Part shown: positions 8,342-18,319 of the stretch, piece after piece | Layout: each line of letters opens with the position of its first letter | Numbering within the stretch: the stretch's first letter is position 1 | DNA from: Choristoneura fumiferana | Lineage: Eukaryota; Arthropoda; Insecta; Lepidoptera; Tortricidae | Direction: 5' to 3' | Length of the DNA stretch: 64,000 nt | Assembly (NCBI RefSeq): GCF_025370935.1 | Contig: NC_133490.1 | Span: 9,171,083 to 9,235,082 of the forward strand | Made by a program: the position numbers and the translations under genes | Notes under the pieces: generated by a model | Seen by the model: only the letters and a program-made list of their open reading frames with translations | Databases searched by the model: none | What the model was told of the DNA's origin: nothing

Positions 8342-11300
8342 CTGGAATCAATAAAACCACCACCATTATCATCATTATCACCATCATCATCATCATCATC
8401 ATCATAATCTTGACCTATATAAATACGTATAATCTCAGAATATAATGGCTTGGGCTGTAGTTCTCACGCGGGCCCAGTGCGGATTGAGAACTTCACACAC
8501 ACCATTGAATTACTTTGCAGCTTTTTGCGGCTTTCCTCACGATGTTTTCCTTCACCGTAAAGCTCGTGGTAAATTTCAGAACGGGAGAATGCAGGCTCCT
8601 GTCCCAGCTTTCTAGCAAATGGTTGAAGCAAGACTGTGGGTTGACAAGGAAACCCTTCAACCTTCTCTCCGTGGTAAGCTCCAACGAATCGGGCATGTGC
8701 AGCCGCGTTTTTTTTGCCGGTTAGAGTTCGGCACTGTATGGGCCCTCCCTTGCCAGTCGTCCATAATCGTTTTTTTTCTACCACTTACTATTATCTGTGA
8801 TTTACTTAAATAAGAACATGCATAACAATATTCTGGAAAAGTCTATATTGTCTATTCCCCATAGCATTTACTTTATTTATCTAAATTCGTTCGTTCGGAC
8901 GGGCAGCCACTTACTTAATTCATATTAGGGCTATGCGGTATTGGGTTTGGTGGCGATACCGGTATTATTCCGGTATTCAAATTTTGAAAACCGATATTCC
9001 GTATTTTCCCCTTATTTTTCTTCCTTTCTGTATAAGTCTGTTGTTTTGTTGAATCATATGGTTTTTATACGGAACAAAAACTTTCCGAACATAATTCATA
9101 GCTGCCAACATAAGTAACACATATTTTTAACACCGTCACTGGCAAGTTAATGTCAATTTAAAACGAAGTTTACCTTAGACATTTTTTGTCATTTCATATT
9201 TCCCACTCGTTTATTGTTTGTTTACTTCCTATTTACGTTTGCCATACTTTTTACAAAAGTATGAAAAAGTTTAATGTTCACTTTTCTCTCTAATTTTATT
9301 TAATAAGTACCAAGTCGTAGAAAAAGTATTAAATGCAACGTTGTATAAGTCAAAAAAAGCTCGTGGGGTCTCTTCTTACGTAGTTCGCTACGCTCACATA
9401 GTAACTCAGGCTACTTACCCTTTTTTGACCCCTATTATACAAGTGTTGAATAAAATACTATTCCCTACTTCACACCTCCATCTCCTATAAAGCACCTACA
9501 AAATTTTGCTCCTTAAAGCAACCCAACCTCAAGAAATAAATCATTGTACCTGACAGGCATCTTCCTCTTTCCCTTCAGCACAGAACATCCTGGTAGTCAG
9601 GCTGTGGTTGTACCATGGCTGTTGCACCATTTGGCACTGGATCCTAGAGACTATGTGTAGACGCGCACGCTTGAGGACCTCGTTGAAATCTGACTGTGAC
9701 ACAAAAATCTTTTACCGAAAAATAATACGTATGCTGAGGAATAGGATTGAATAGGAATGGAGAAAAAAATGGACTGACTATATCCGACAGCAAGCCGTTG
9801 TAAACTTGATGCGACTGACAGTGGATAGACAAAATTGGAAAAGTAGAGAGAAGGCCTGTGTCCGCAGCCGAGGACGGGCGCTATAAGTGTTGCAACTGAT
9901 AACCATTAGGGGGAAAGGGTCTCGAGTGCTAACCAGATCACAAACCGGAAATACAGTTAAAAAAGAAAAATTTGGTATTTCACATCTTCAAAACTAAAAA
10001 AGTATGGCTCCTAAAAATACAAGTTGTAATTCAATTAAATGCTCACTTTTTCCTTGGGAAACCCCCATCCAGTCACATAAATATAGTTTCCACATTCACC
10101 TTTACTTATTTCTATGGGATGCACGCTTTTCGTGAACCGTAATGTTCGGAAATTTAGGAGTTGGATGTCAAAATCGAATTCGTGCTTCCTAGAAAAGTAG
10201 GGGTGCACTATATGTTGCCGAATTATAATTTTTGGAGACTTTTGACGGTACTTGCTTCCAAGCCTTATGAAATATTCTTTCCTGAAAATATAAAGATTAA
10301 TAAAAGATAACAGGGGAGACCTTTGTTCAGCAGTGGGACACTTTAACAGGCTAAGAAAGAAAAAGCTTTTCTTCCGTACATTTTTATCAAGGGGGAAGTC
10401 GTGTTTTTTTTTGTCTCTTTGTCAAGTCATGCACGGCCAAACTACCTTTTCCTTTCTCAAAACACCTCTCAGCATATCGAAAATACAAACTGAGACATGG
10501 ATGCACAGAAAAACCAGAAAAAGAGACCAGCGCTGGGAATCGAACCCAGGTCCTCAGCATTCCGTGCTGCGTGCCATACCCCTACACTACTATTAGATAG
10601 GAGTACAGACACGAATTTCTCCTATGCACCCATATCTCAGGTTGCTTATTTCTACTACGCTACTTAAGCAGCAAATAAAAAGAAATTAAACAAATTTGGA
10701 GTTGAAATAAAAAATACAAAAAGACTCCAAATAACCAATCATAATAAATTTGATTGCTTAGTAGCGACATCTCTTGACTGGGTGAGCGGTTAGTTCCGAA
10801 AGTGTGTTGCGTCTCTTGATGAGAGCGAAACATAGATGTCGCTAGTGCTGCTGCTTAAGTAGCGTAGAAGAAATAAGCAACCTGAGATATATGTGCATAG
10901 GAGAAATTCGTGTCTGTACTCCTGTCCAGTGGTAGTGTAGGGGTATGGAACGCAGCATGGAATGCTGAGGACCCGGGTTCTATTCCTAGCGCTGGTCTCT
11001 TTTTCTGGTCTCAGTTTGTATTTTCGATATGGTTTTACGGGATGACCGTAAAAGTAACAAATTTGGAGTGGAAATAAAAAATACAAAAAGACTCCAAATT
11101 GCCAATCATAACCTTTTAGCATATTTGAACTTCTTTAACTTTTTTGTATTTTTTAGACTAAACACGTGAAAGAGAGATTAAAAACAACAAGAACCACTTT
11201 TAAAGTAGTAAGTATTTAACTAATTAATTTATTAAGATTGGTTTTTGGAGTCTTTTTGTTTTTTTTAGTGTCGCTGCTTAAGTGGCTAAAAAAGCAGGCT

Positions 11301-13346
11301 GAAATGTGTGGTGCATGGGAGAATTAATATTTTTAGATTATCTCTCTTTTGAAGTTTGAGAATCAACAATTTAACTTTTTTGTGGATAAAGCTCCCACCT
11401 ACCTTCCCTCTACCTCATACCCACAGGTAACAAGGTAGAAAGTTCAATGTAGAAGACTCAGGTACAAAACTCAAGGTATAAGATAAGACTCAAGGTAGAA
11501 GACTCAAGATAGAAGACTCAAGGTACAGGACTCAAACTAGAAGACTCAAGATAGAAGACTCAAATTAGAAGACTCAAAGTAAAAGACTCAAGTTAGAAGA
11601 CTCACACCATTGCAATAAAACTTATTGCCAACTAACACTACTAGAGAGACACTTTAAAGGAGGTCTTACCCACAGTGTGCAGTAGTCAGTGCATATTGGT
11701 TGTGAATGAGGACTCCTCCACAAATATCTCCATAGTTGACCTGATATGGTGCTTCTGTTATATCGACATCATAGCCACCTAGAATGCTGACAAACTTATT
11801 ATATTTAAACTATTTTGGCAAAGAGTCAGGATATCATGACAAAAGGAGTGTTTCTTGAGTGGAGACCGCTTCTCGGCTAGCGTAGTGTAGGACGCCATCC
11901 GGCCAGGTGGAGTGACGATCTGCGATGCTGCTGGTAGAAGCTGGATGCGCGAGTCGAGGACAGGGCGCAATGGCGCTCATTGGGGGAGGCCTATCTGGCT
12001 GCTATAGGCTTATCAGCCTGTATGATGATGACAAAAGGACTAATATACGGATGCAAAAGATCCTACATAAGAAGACCTATGATTTAATAGATTCAGTGAG
12101 CTGGGTGTGCTTTTATTTGACAGAAGTGTCAGTTAAGTTTGTGTACTCGTAACCGTACCTACTGAAGTGGAAGAGGGTGGTTTTCTGGACACGAACATTA
12201 TATGTGTCGCACAGGGTTATGGATTCGTATTGTAACTGGTTTTACTTCATTGGTTAGAAAATTTAAATTTGCAGGATGTTGTGTGATGGATGACTGATGA
12301 TATGATTTATCAATTCAAAGTTACGGCCGAGGTAACATTACTTCCTCTTCGCTGTCTCTTTTGTACAAAAAGCCACAAGGCATACAGAAATATGGTATTA
12401 AAGTATACAGAAAGCTTTGACCTAGTAGCACTCCTTATTATTCCTGTGTAGTCTTCAGTGATTTGACACATGTTGGTATTAAAAAAAACCTTTTACAAGT
12501 ATTAAATGCATACAACAGATTAAGATTAAGTGATGGAATCACTGGTTATTATGAATGAAAATCCGGAAAAATTATAACAAAATACAACACATATTTTATT
12601 ATTAGCATACTAATGTAGTTTTATAAGTGCTTTGTTACTAACAATTCTATGGATCTCTGTAATCTGCAAATAAATCATTTTTATTTTTACTTTTTATTTA
12701 TTTATTTATATATGTAAGATATGGTCATGATGTCATTGGAAACACAAAGTCAAAGCGACAAATAGAATAACACCCTTTTTTACATTCAACTAATTTAATT
12801 CCTGGGCCACCAAAGCGCTTTATCAAAATAATTTTATTTTGACATCAAAGTCACTCAAAGAGCAACAGAGAAGGCTATACTTGAATTTTCTCTACATAAG
12901 CGACAAAGCCTGAAAAATTGCCAAATTTAAGAGGCAGAGTGGTGGGATACAGTCTCGAAGAATTGATGGCTGACGTGTGTTCTTGAGCGTCGACCACGTA
13001 CAGGAAGATAGCATGGGTAGAACAGCCACAAGGTGGTCAGATGACCTGGTAATGGTCGCAGGAGCCTATCGGTGATCATGTAAGCTATGGACATATTATT
13101 ATAGTTGATGGTGACGATGAATGCTAATCGAATGACGTAAATATATGATAAGAAAGTTCTCTGGTAGCCTAAGAATCAAATTTAAGGACTGTACCTAACA
13201 CTGAAACTAATGATTAGGACGAAAATTTTGTTGATAAAGTCATAAAACATTGGAATATCGTAGGATTCAAAATAAAAAAATAAACCACTTTACCCGTTCA
13301 CAAGAGTAAACTGCGTATTGCACCATAAAACTAAACTGAAATACAT
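8195..13346 (-). CDS. Trypsin-like serine protease A (S1A), five-exon model
   Basis: Exons on the minus strand: 13294-13346 (tentative), 11670-11786, 10047-10281, 9550-9693 and 8195-8341, joined in phases 2, 2, 0, 0 to give 231 residues. The last four exons are strong. The protease domain starts ILGGYD (19), with catalytic His55 in TTAHC, Asp95 in FDFDIQLL and Ser186 in GDSGGP. Asp180, six residues before the Ser, is the S1 residue that gives Arg/Lys specificity. GWG and MFCA are present. The product is probably a secreted endopeptidase, digestive or extracellular. Unlike its neighbour B it has almost no pro-region, and ILGG replaces IVGG. An AATAAA overlaps the stop codon (8190-8195). Introns carry SINE-1, SINE-3, LINE and tandem-repeat insertions, but the reading frame is intact. 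It is a tandem duplicate of the gene at 13973-18319. Confidence 0.85.
8362..8405 (+). repeat. (TCA)n microsatellite in intron 4 of protease A
   Basis: TCATCATTATCACC followed by eight or more TCA units. Confidence 0.9.
8448..8577 (-). repeat. SINE-3 3' part in intron 4 of protease A
   Basis: TTCTCACGCGGGCCCAGTGC, ACACACCATTGAATTACTTT and CACGATGTTTTCCTTCACCG are typical of this family read in reverse. The tRNA-like head is replaced by unrelated sequence after 8577. Confidence 0.7.
8578..9549. other. Rest of intron 4 of protease A
   Basis: No exon or clear repeat seen. A local GATACCGGTATTATTCCGGT motif (8954-8973) is a small inverted repeat. Confidence 0.4.
9550..9693 (-). CDS. Protease A exon 4
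   Basis: Acceptor GTGTCACAG|TCA and donor CAG|GTACAA, phase 0 at both ends. It encodes SDFNEVLKRARLHIVSRIQC to TTRMFCAEGKEEDACQ, including the specificity Asp. Confidence 0.88.
9720..9890 (+). mobile_element. LINE ORF2 tail in intron 3 of protease A
   Basis: The plus strand encodes a decayed end of the type W.DYIRQQ...LMRLTVDRQNW followed by KSREKACVRSRGRAL and a stop. This resembles the 52735-52995 copy (W...A.DR..WR). Confidence 0.45.
10047..10281 (-). CDS. Protease A exon 3 (Asp exon)
   Basis: Acceptor ATTTTCAG|G and donor AAA|GTGAGC. It reads KEYFIRLGSKYRQ to FDFDIQLL and ends VTGWGFPKEK. It aligns residue by residue with exon 3 of gene B (IRTGSKY, FDFDFQVL, VTGWGNTEEN). Confidence 0.88.
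10475..10740 (-). repeat. SINE-1 copy, minus, in intron 2 of protease A
   Basis: The minus-strand tRNA-like core (about 10528-10600) has box B GGTTCGATTCC. The leader extends to about 10670 and then joins, in plus orientation, a separate family tail with the hairpin TTTGGAGT (10695-10702) / ACTCCAAA (10724-10731). Confidence 0.8.
10745..11115 (+). repeat. SINE-1 near-full copy, plus, in intron 2 of protease A
   Basis: The order seen is: inverted repeat TAGCGACATCT (10762-10772) / AGATGTCGCTA (10834-10844), leader, tRNA-like core (about 10924-10999), TTTTACGGGATGACCGTAAA tail, and hairpin TTTGGAGT (11062-11069) / ACTCCAAA (11091-11098). It is the best model of the complete element. It lies head to head with the minus copy at 10475. 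Confidence 0.8.
11225..11335 (+). repeat. SINE-1 deletion derivative
   Basis: The GGTTTTTGGAGTCTTTTTG end fragment is joined directly to leader sequence (GTGTCGCTGCTTAAGTGGCT, GTGTGGTGCATGGGAGAATT). The tRNA-like core is absent. Confidence 0.55.
11432..11604 (+). repeat. 14-bp tandem repeat in intron 2 of protease A
   Basis: About ten imperfect units of AAGACTCAAGGTAG with substitutions mostly in the last five bases. The array ends about 65 bases before the exon at 11670. Confidence 0.85.
11670..11786 (-). CDS. Protease A exon 2 (ILGG to TTAHC)
   Basis: Acceptor TTTGTCAG|C and donor GG|GTAAGA. It encodes ILGGYDVDITEAPYQVNYGD and then ICGGVL to TTAHC, which covers the new N-terminus and the catalytic His. 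Confidence 0.88.
11830..12030 (+). mobile_element. LINE ORF2 tail in intron 1 of protease A
   Basis: It contains GAGTGGAGACCGCTTCTCGG, CGGCCAGGTGGAGTGACGAT and TTGGGGGAGGCCTATCTGGC and ends in TGATGATGA. This is a decayed relative of the 52735-52995 copy. Confidence 0.6.
12031..13293. other. Intron 1 of protease A (if exon 1 is right)
   Basis: AT-rich. A short LINE-tail remnant (CAGCCACAAGGTGGTCAGAT) lies at about 13020-13080. No further exon is visible. Confidence 0.4.
13294..13346 (-). CDS. Protease A, tentative exon 1
   Basis: The ATG at 13346-13344 opens MYFSLVLWCNTQFTLVN plus GG, then the donor GG|GTAAAG. The phase (2) fits exon 2, giving ..VNG|ILGG. The peptide is mostly hydrophobic but lacks a basic start, so it is only a weak signal peptide. 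It sits in the only space left between gene A and gene B. A longer or different first exon is possible. Confidence 0.35.
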
Positions 13347-13401
13347 ACCTACTAAAATTTATCATGTGAATAATATTTCACATAACATTGAGATTGTTGA
13401 T

Positions 13402-13407
13402 AACTGA
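13402..13407 (-). promoter_or_regulatory. Possible initiator of protease A
   Basis: TCAGTT on the minus strand matches the arthropod initiator (TCAKTY) and would give a 5' UTR of about 57 bases before the tentative ATG. No TATA box is visible. An upstream ATG with a short ORF lies between. Confidence 0.2.
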
Positions 13408-13698
13408 ATAAAATTTGACATTATTGTGATGAACGGAGTGTTTGGAAATATTCGCGAGTCCAGGTTACTTCAGTAGCAAATATTTAATCAGACAACATTC
13501 TAATGCTAGTATTTTTTGTGAAAAAGGGTGGTAAACGAATGAATGGGTTAACTAATGGTGTTCAAACATCACCACCCACCAGAGAATTGAAGATACGTGG
13601 GCAGTCTTGAGAGCTAAGATAGAACATCTTATGCCCCAATAAATTCACCGAGTGTCTTATTTTCAGAAACAAATACTTTATCATATTCTGATGTTTTG

Positions 13699-13704
13699 TT
13701 TATT
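13699..13704 (-). terminator. Candidate polyadenylation signal of protease B
   Basis: AATAAA on the minus strand, 270 bases beyond the stop codon of protease B and before the tentative start of protease A. Confidence 0.35.
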
Positions 13705-13972
13705 ATACACTGGAAATAAATATCAAGTAGTACTTCCATAAGGATTTTGGTGCCAGAAAAGTAAATTGAAAGCAGATTTTCTGTTTCACAGGTGGAATAT
13801 AATTCAGGCAAAGTTGATCGTGGCAATAAACTATCAATTGAAAACGAAAACGTCATTTGGGTAAAATAAAACACCAACTCATTAAAAAAATAATTTGGCA
13901 GAGCTATCGGCGGAGCACCTAACGTCATTGGATTTTTTCGTAATTGGTGGTAATGGTGATGGCGTTATATCT

Positions 13973-14128
13973 TTAGTCCAGTTTGAGGCCAGTGACTCCT
14001 TCGATCCAAGTCCTGACTTTGGCCACTTTGCTGTAGACGCCATAGGAGCCAGGAGTAGCACAGCCATAGCCAAAGGAGATTATGCCTAAGAGTCTGTCGT
14101 AGGCTACAGCTGGACCACCTGAGTCACC
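13973..14128 (-). CDS. Protease B last exon (GDSGGP)
   Basis: Acceptor AATTTTCCAG|GGT. It encodes GDSGGPAVAYDRLLGIISFG through YGC and GVYSKV to GLKLD and TAA. Confidence 0.95.
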   Translation of the reverse strand, partial: GDSGGPAVAYDRLLGIISFGYGCATPGSYGVYSKVAKVRTWIEGVTGLKLD

Positions 14129-17100
14129 CTGGAAAATTAAGAAGCATACAATGAGCATGACTGTATTTCTAGGGCCGGTAGGACGTGTTAGATATTTTTG
14201 CACGCTCCGCTATGGCAGATATCAATGCAGGTTACTGTACATCATGTAGACTGACTTTACTCTGTTTGATGTTTAGGACGATGGGAAATCCATGCGTTCA
14301 AGGGCAGGTCCCTTCGGTCTAGGTTGAATTAAAGGAATATTCTGCTTAACGTTGACCTAAAGTAGTTTCATACCTGACAAGCATCCTTCTTGCCTTCTTT
14401 GAAGCCAGCGCAGAACATTCTTGAAGTAAGTCCGCCGCGGAAGTAGGGGAATGGGACGTGCTGGCAGTTCTCTTTGCTGATGATGGGCACTCGGACTGCT
14501 CGGAGCACGTTGGAGTATGGGCCCTGGGAAAAGGTGAAAGTGTTAGTGAGGAAATTTCTAATGTTTATGACCGAGATGTAACAATAGAGTCAACAATCTA
14601 CAATAGAGGAGAAACAGGCAAAACTTCACGAACTCCTGCTTCTAGGGGTGTCCGTAACTGATTGGGACTAGAGCACAGAAGGGATGTAGACGCATTATCT
14701 TTATATTTAGGAATGACCTATATCCATTATGAATTGTCAAGAACATAAGGGGGTAGTCCTTAAAATGTACAAACCTTTCGTCTATTTTTGCTTTAGGCGA
14801 TGAAAAAAAACGAAGAAGTTTCACCATAAATTCGAATCTAGTGCGGGAAAAATTGCAGGCAAAAGCTAGTTATCTACAAAACCACATCACGCTATCAACT
14901 AAATAAATTAACCTAATAAGTATCTATTAATAAAAACAAACAAGTTATTAATTTACTTAAAGCTAGCTAACTTGAAGCTAAATTTACTTTTACACGCAGA
15001 TAAGGTTAAATCAAAGATCTTGGTTAATAGCGATAACCAATAACTACTAGATTAAAATTAGTATTTCATAATTTATAAAAGCAAACAAGCCCTAGAAAAC
15101 GCGGCGCCTAATTGCAAACCATTGGTCACGCCTCTAAACACGACCGTATTAGCCGTTACTTGTTTTAATTTAGTTAACACGGCTTGTGGAGAGTCCTAAT
15201 CTTGCCGTTAAAAATTAAGGAACGTACGTAAACTACCTAATTCTATAAGGATTGTTACGTCACATTTCATCGTGAATATTATGTAGGTATTTATAAATTG
15301 ATTCATTACAAATACACAAAGGACTGTAAACAATTATAATTACTTTGCTCACCCGCGACCTTGTGATAGCTATGTCTAATTGTCTATGCAACAAATTTGT
15401 GTTCATACACCCCCACCTTCACACTGGAAGAACACACAAATCACCCCAAACCCAACTATCACCACCAGCACGCTATTCTGATGCGTTTTGAACTCAACAC
15501 GAGTTCATCCTCAGACATCTGTTAGAGTATAACATCTGGTAGCATGGTGAACGGTTGTATTGCTCTGATGGTTGCCACGTCAGCTTGCATATTTTTTCAG
15601 GTGACTTTAGTGCTTCGACAATTAGGTACACTATTTAAGCTAAATACTGTTTACTCACATTCTCTTCAGTGTTCCCCCATCCCGTGACAGTCACCACCTT
15701 TCCAAGAACCATGTCTTCAATATGAGCCACCTTAACGGGCCTCGTGTTCTCGTCATACTTGAGTTCCTCCATCAACTCCAAGACTTGGAAGTCGAAGTCA
15801 AAAGGATGTTGCTTGCTGGAGGCACCCCATTCAGGGTGGATGAAGTTGTTTTTGACAAGGACCTTCCGACCCTGGTTCAAGTATTTGGAGCCGGTTCGTA
15901 TATAGGGTTTCTTGCTTTGGAATTAAATTAGACTGTTTATTGTTAAGCTTTTTATGGTAAAAGAGAACAAAAGTGTAAGAGAAGATAATGTATAAATGTA
16001 AGTAGCTGCCGAAATGAAGTAGAATTAATTGAATGAATAGAACTAAACATGAAAGGTAAATTTATTAAAAAAGCATGCTCCATCATAGGCTTACCATCAG
16101 GCGTAATTGTGCCCACATGGAAGCCAATTTGCGTGAAAAAAGCTTGACAAATAAAACCTATAAAGAGCATAAAAGCAGCAAAAATTTTCACAATATAATC
16201 ACAATAAAAATTAAAGCTAAAAAAAATAATTGAAAACATTTTAATGTAAAAGGTGACAATCACGTATGCTCAACACACAAATAAGCTCAGTGAATAAAAG
16301 TACATGTTCAAAGTCTTACCCGCAATGTCCAGCTGTAATCACCCACTTTTTACCAATAATGGCTCCACCGCAATTACTCCCATAAGCAACATGATATGGA
16401 TACAAATTAATCTCAACTTCAGTACCACCTACAATCTTATCACCTCCATATCCAGCCTCATACTCCTGTCCAAGATCTTTAACCTGTTCGTATAATGTTT
16501 GCTCGTCATCATCACCTAGTCTCTGTGCTGAGCTGTCATCTCTTTCTATTGGATTAAAGTTGTCTACATCAGGTGTCTCAGTAGGTTCATCATAGTTTTC
16601 CACGTCAAGCCTAAAGTTGTTGTAGTTTTTGGGTCTCTTTCTGTTTCTGGAATTGGACAGTTCTTGTATGGGTTCCGACTGTGAATGTTTGACAGGAATG
16701 ATTATGACGTCAAATTCTGAAACAAAATTCATTTGGAAATTGAAAAACATTGAAAAACTTAGAATTAATTCATATATGTTTTTGTAATAAATTTTAATAT
16801 GACCGGGTATATGATAAAGCATGCCTCACAAAATAATGAGAAACTTTGCTAGGTTTCCAAAAGTGTTCCTCCCATAGACGTAAAGTGTGGAGTATCGTCG
16901 GATATGTCTTTTAAAATCATTAGGGGTTGCTAAAACGATTTTTCGATTCAGTGATTTGTTTGCAAAATATTCAACTTTAAAGTGCAAATTTTCATTAAAA
17001 TCGAGCCCCCCCCCCTCTAAAATCTAAACCGGTGGGTGGAATTTTTTTGAAAATTAAAAAAAAAACAGAATGGTAGTAAATATATCAAACTTTCAAGTGA

Positions 17101-18319
17101 AACTATAAAAGCTAAGTTTGAGAGTAAATAGCAGCCTAAGGTATAGAATATACCTAAACTTGGAAGATTCCGTATAAAATACGAAATCCTTAGAAAAATA
17201 TTACTTATTTTTTTTGTAATGGCTACGGAACCCTATTTTGAGCGTGTCCGACACGCTCGTGGCAGGTTTTTTAAGTTTTATATTACTTTATAAAAGGTTC
17301 AAATGGCAAAATAATTAAGAAACTTGACGACTACATATTTTTTCCTAATATAACGTCAACGCGTTGAATTACACCTGTTGGATTAGAGTCATGAAATTTG
17401 ACGTGGGATATTAATGAAAGCTAATGAAATTTGCGATGTAATTTTTGGAATTACCACGAAAATTTTTGCGGCATCCTGGAATTTTGGATAAAATTTGACA
17501 TGCCAATTTGCAATTCGAATTTGACAGCTGGAAGTCTGGATGCTGAGCTGAGACCGTTTCGCGATTTCGCAAATACTTACTTAATACTTTTATTTGTTGT
17601 TGTTGTTCTCTGTAATTTGCGAAGTGCGAAGAAAAATATTTCTATTTCTATTTTCTATTTCTACTTTTGTCGCAGTATGCCCTCATGCAAAATTTGAAAC
17701 GTTATGATGATACATATAAAAGTCAGCGAGGGTTTCTTATGCAACGTTGATGAAATTGAGGATTTAATTTTGGAGAAATCCCGGAATTTTAATTCAATTG
17801 CTAGGTTTACAAACGCGTGGAGAGCCGAGTTTCTTTGTAATTTAGAAAAATACATTTATTAGTAATTAATAATGCTGTGGATTACTGTGATGCAAAAACA
17901 TTCTCGATAATCAATTCTAAGCTTATAATTACTAGTAGTAATTGATTATATCATGCACGTGCCAATGCTATTAAAAAAGTAGTAAATAAAACAGCCTAAT
18001 AATTTTCTCAGAAAAAACATTGTACAAGCAAGGAAAATTAATTAACATCATTATTTAATTTCAATTCATATAATTTAGACTATACACCCTTAATCACACA
18101 GCACAACATTATACGATGTATCGTACAAACGAGGTTATGCGATATGAGTTTCGGCGATATGATAATTATGCCAAACGATACTATAAGATACGAGATTATA
18201 CCAAAAGGTAGAACCGTGCAAACCCGCGGCTAAAGGCTAGTTAGAGATAAGTACGTACTCTCCAAATGAACAGGAACGAAAGTCAGTGCGATGACAAAAA
18301 ATAAAAGGTGGTCGATCAT
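13973..18319 (-). CDS. Trypsin-like serine protease B (S1A zymogen), five-exon model
   Basis: Exons on the minus strand: 18259-18319, 16320-16716, 15659-15914, 14374-14523 and 13973-14128, in phases 1, 2, 0, 0, giving 339 residues. A signal peptide (MIDHLLFFVIALTFVPVHLE) is followed by a cysteine-free, Asp/Glu-rich pro-region to residue 114. The activation site is K|IVGG. His151 (ITAGHC), Asp194 (FDFDFQVL) and Ser291 (GDSGGP) form the triad, and Asp285 predicts cleavage after Arg/Lys. The pro-region is not a clip domain, since it has no cysteines. It suggests a secreted, activation-controlled protease; digestive, immune and other extracellular roles cannot be separated from sequence alone. 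Every border has usable splice sites and all phases match. It lies directly upstream of protease A on the same strand, a tandem duplicate. Confidence 0.92.
14374..14523 (-). CDS. Protease B exon 4
   Basis: Acceptor CTTTTCCCAG|GGC, donor CAG|GTATGA. It encodes GPYSNVLRAVRVPIISKENC to SRMFCAGFKEGKKDACQ. Confidence 0.93.
14524..15658. other. Intron 3 of protease B
   Basis: AT-rich. No repeat family or ORF worth reporting. Confidence 0.5.
15659..15914 (-). CDS. Protease B exon 3, Asp
   Basis: Acceptor CCAAAG|C (weak pyrimidine tract) and donor AAT|GTGAGT. It encodes KKPYIRTGSKYLNQG to FDFDFQVLEL and VTVTGWGNTEEN. Confidence 0.9.
16095..16170 (-). pseudogene. Signal-peptide-like exon remnant in intron 2 of protease B
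   Basis: The minus strand reads MLFIGFICQAFFTQIG and then FHVGTITPDG before a good donor, GATG|GTAAGC, in phase 1, the phase used by exon 1 of protease B. Upstream in frame is V-KIFAAF, with GTG where a Met would be expected. It could be the first exon of a lost protease copy or chance. It cannot join the B protein in order. Confidence 0.25.
16320..16716 (-). CDS. Protease B exon 2, pro-region and His
   Basis: Acceptor TTTGTTTCAG|AA, donor TGCGG|GTAAGA. It encodes the acidic pro-region (one stretch reads EPTETPDVDNFNPIERDDSS), then GGDK|IVGGTEVE and ITAGHC. Confidence 0.92.
16855..17275 (+). repeat. REP-A copy in intron 1 of protease B
   Basis: From GTTCCTCCCATAGACGTAAA through ATAGCAGCCTAAGGTATAGA to GGCTACGGAACCC and CGTGTCCGACACGCTCG. 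It contains a short C run near 17005. Confidence 0.7.
17276..18258. other. Rest of intron 1 of protease B
   Basis: Mostly unique and AT-rich. About 18120-18220 carries regularly spaced GATAT/CGATA motifs (GTTATGCGATATGAG, CGGCGATATGATA). A HEL-type end, CCCGCGGCTAAAGGCTAGTT, is at about 18224-18243. Confidence 0.4.
18259..18319 (-). CDS. Protease B exon 1, signal peptide
   Basis: ATG at 18319-18317; 20 codons with a hydrophobic core (LLFFVIALTFVPV); donor GGAGA|GTACGT leaves phase 1. Exon 2 opens with AA after TTTGTTTCAG, completing an AAA codon, so the junction is consistent. Confidence 0.8.

Noticed and set aside
13629..13928. A 99-residue minus-strand ORF after protease B
   Set aside because: It begins in the 3' flank of protease B, contains the probable polyadenylation site and shows no domain.
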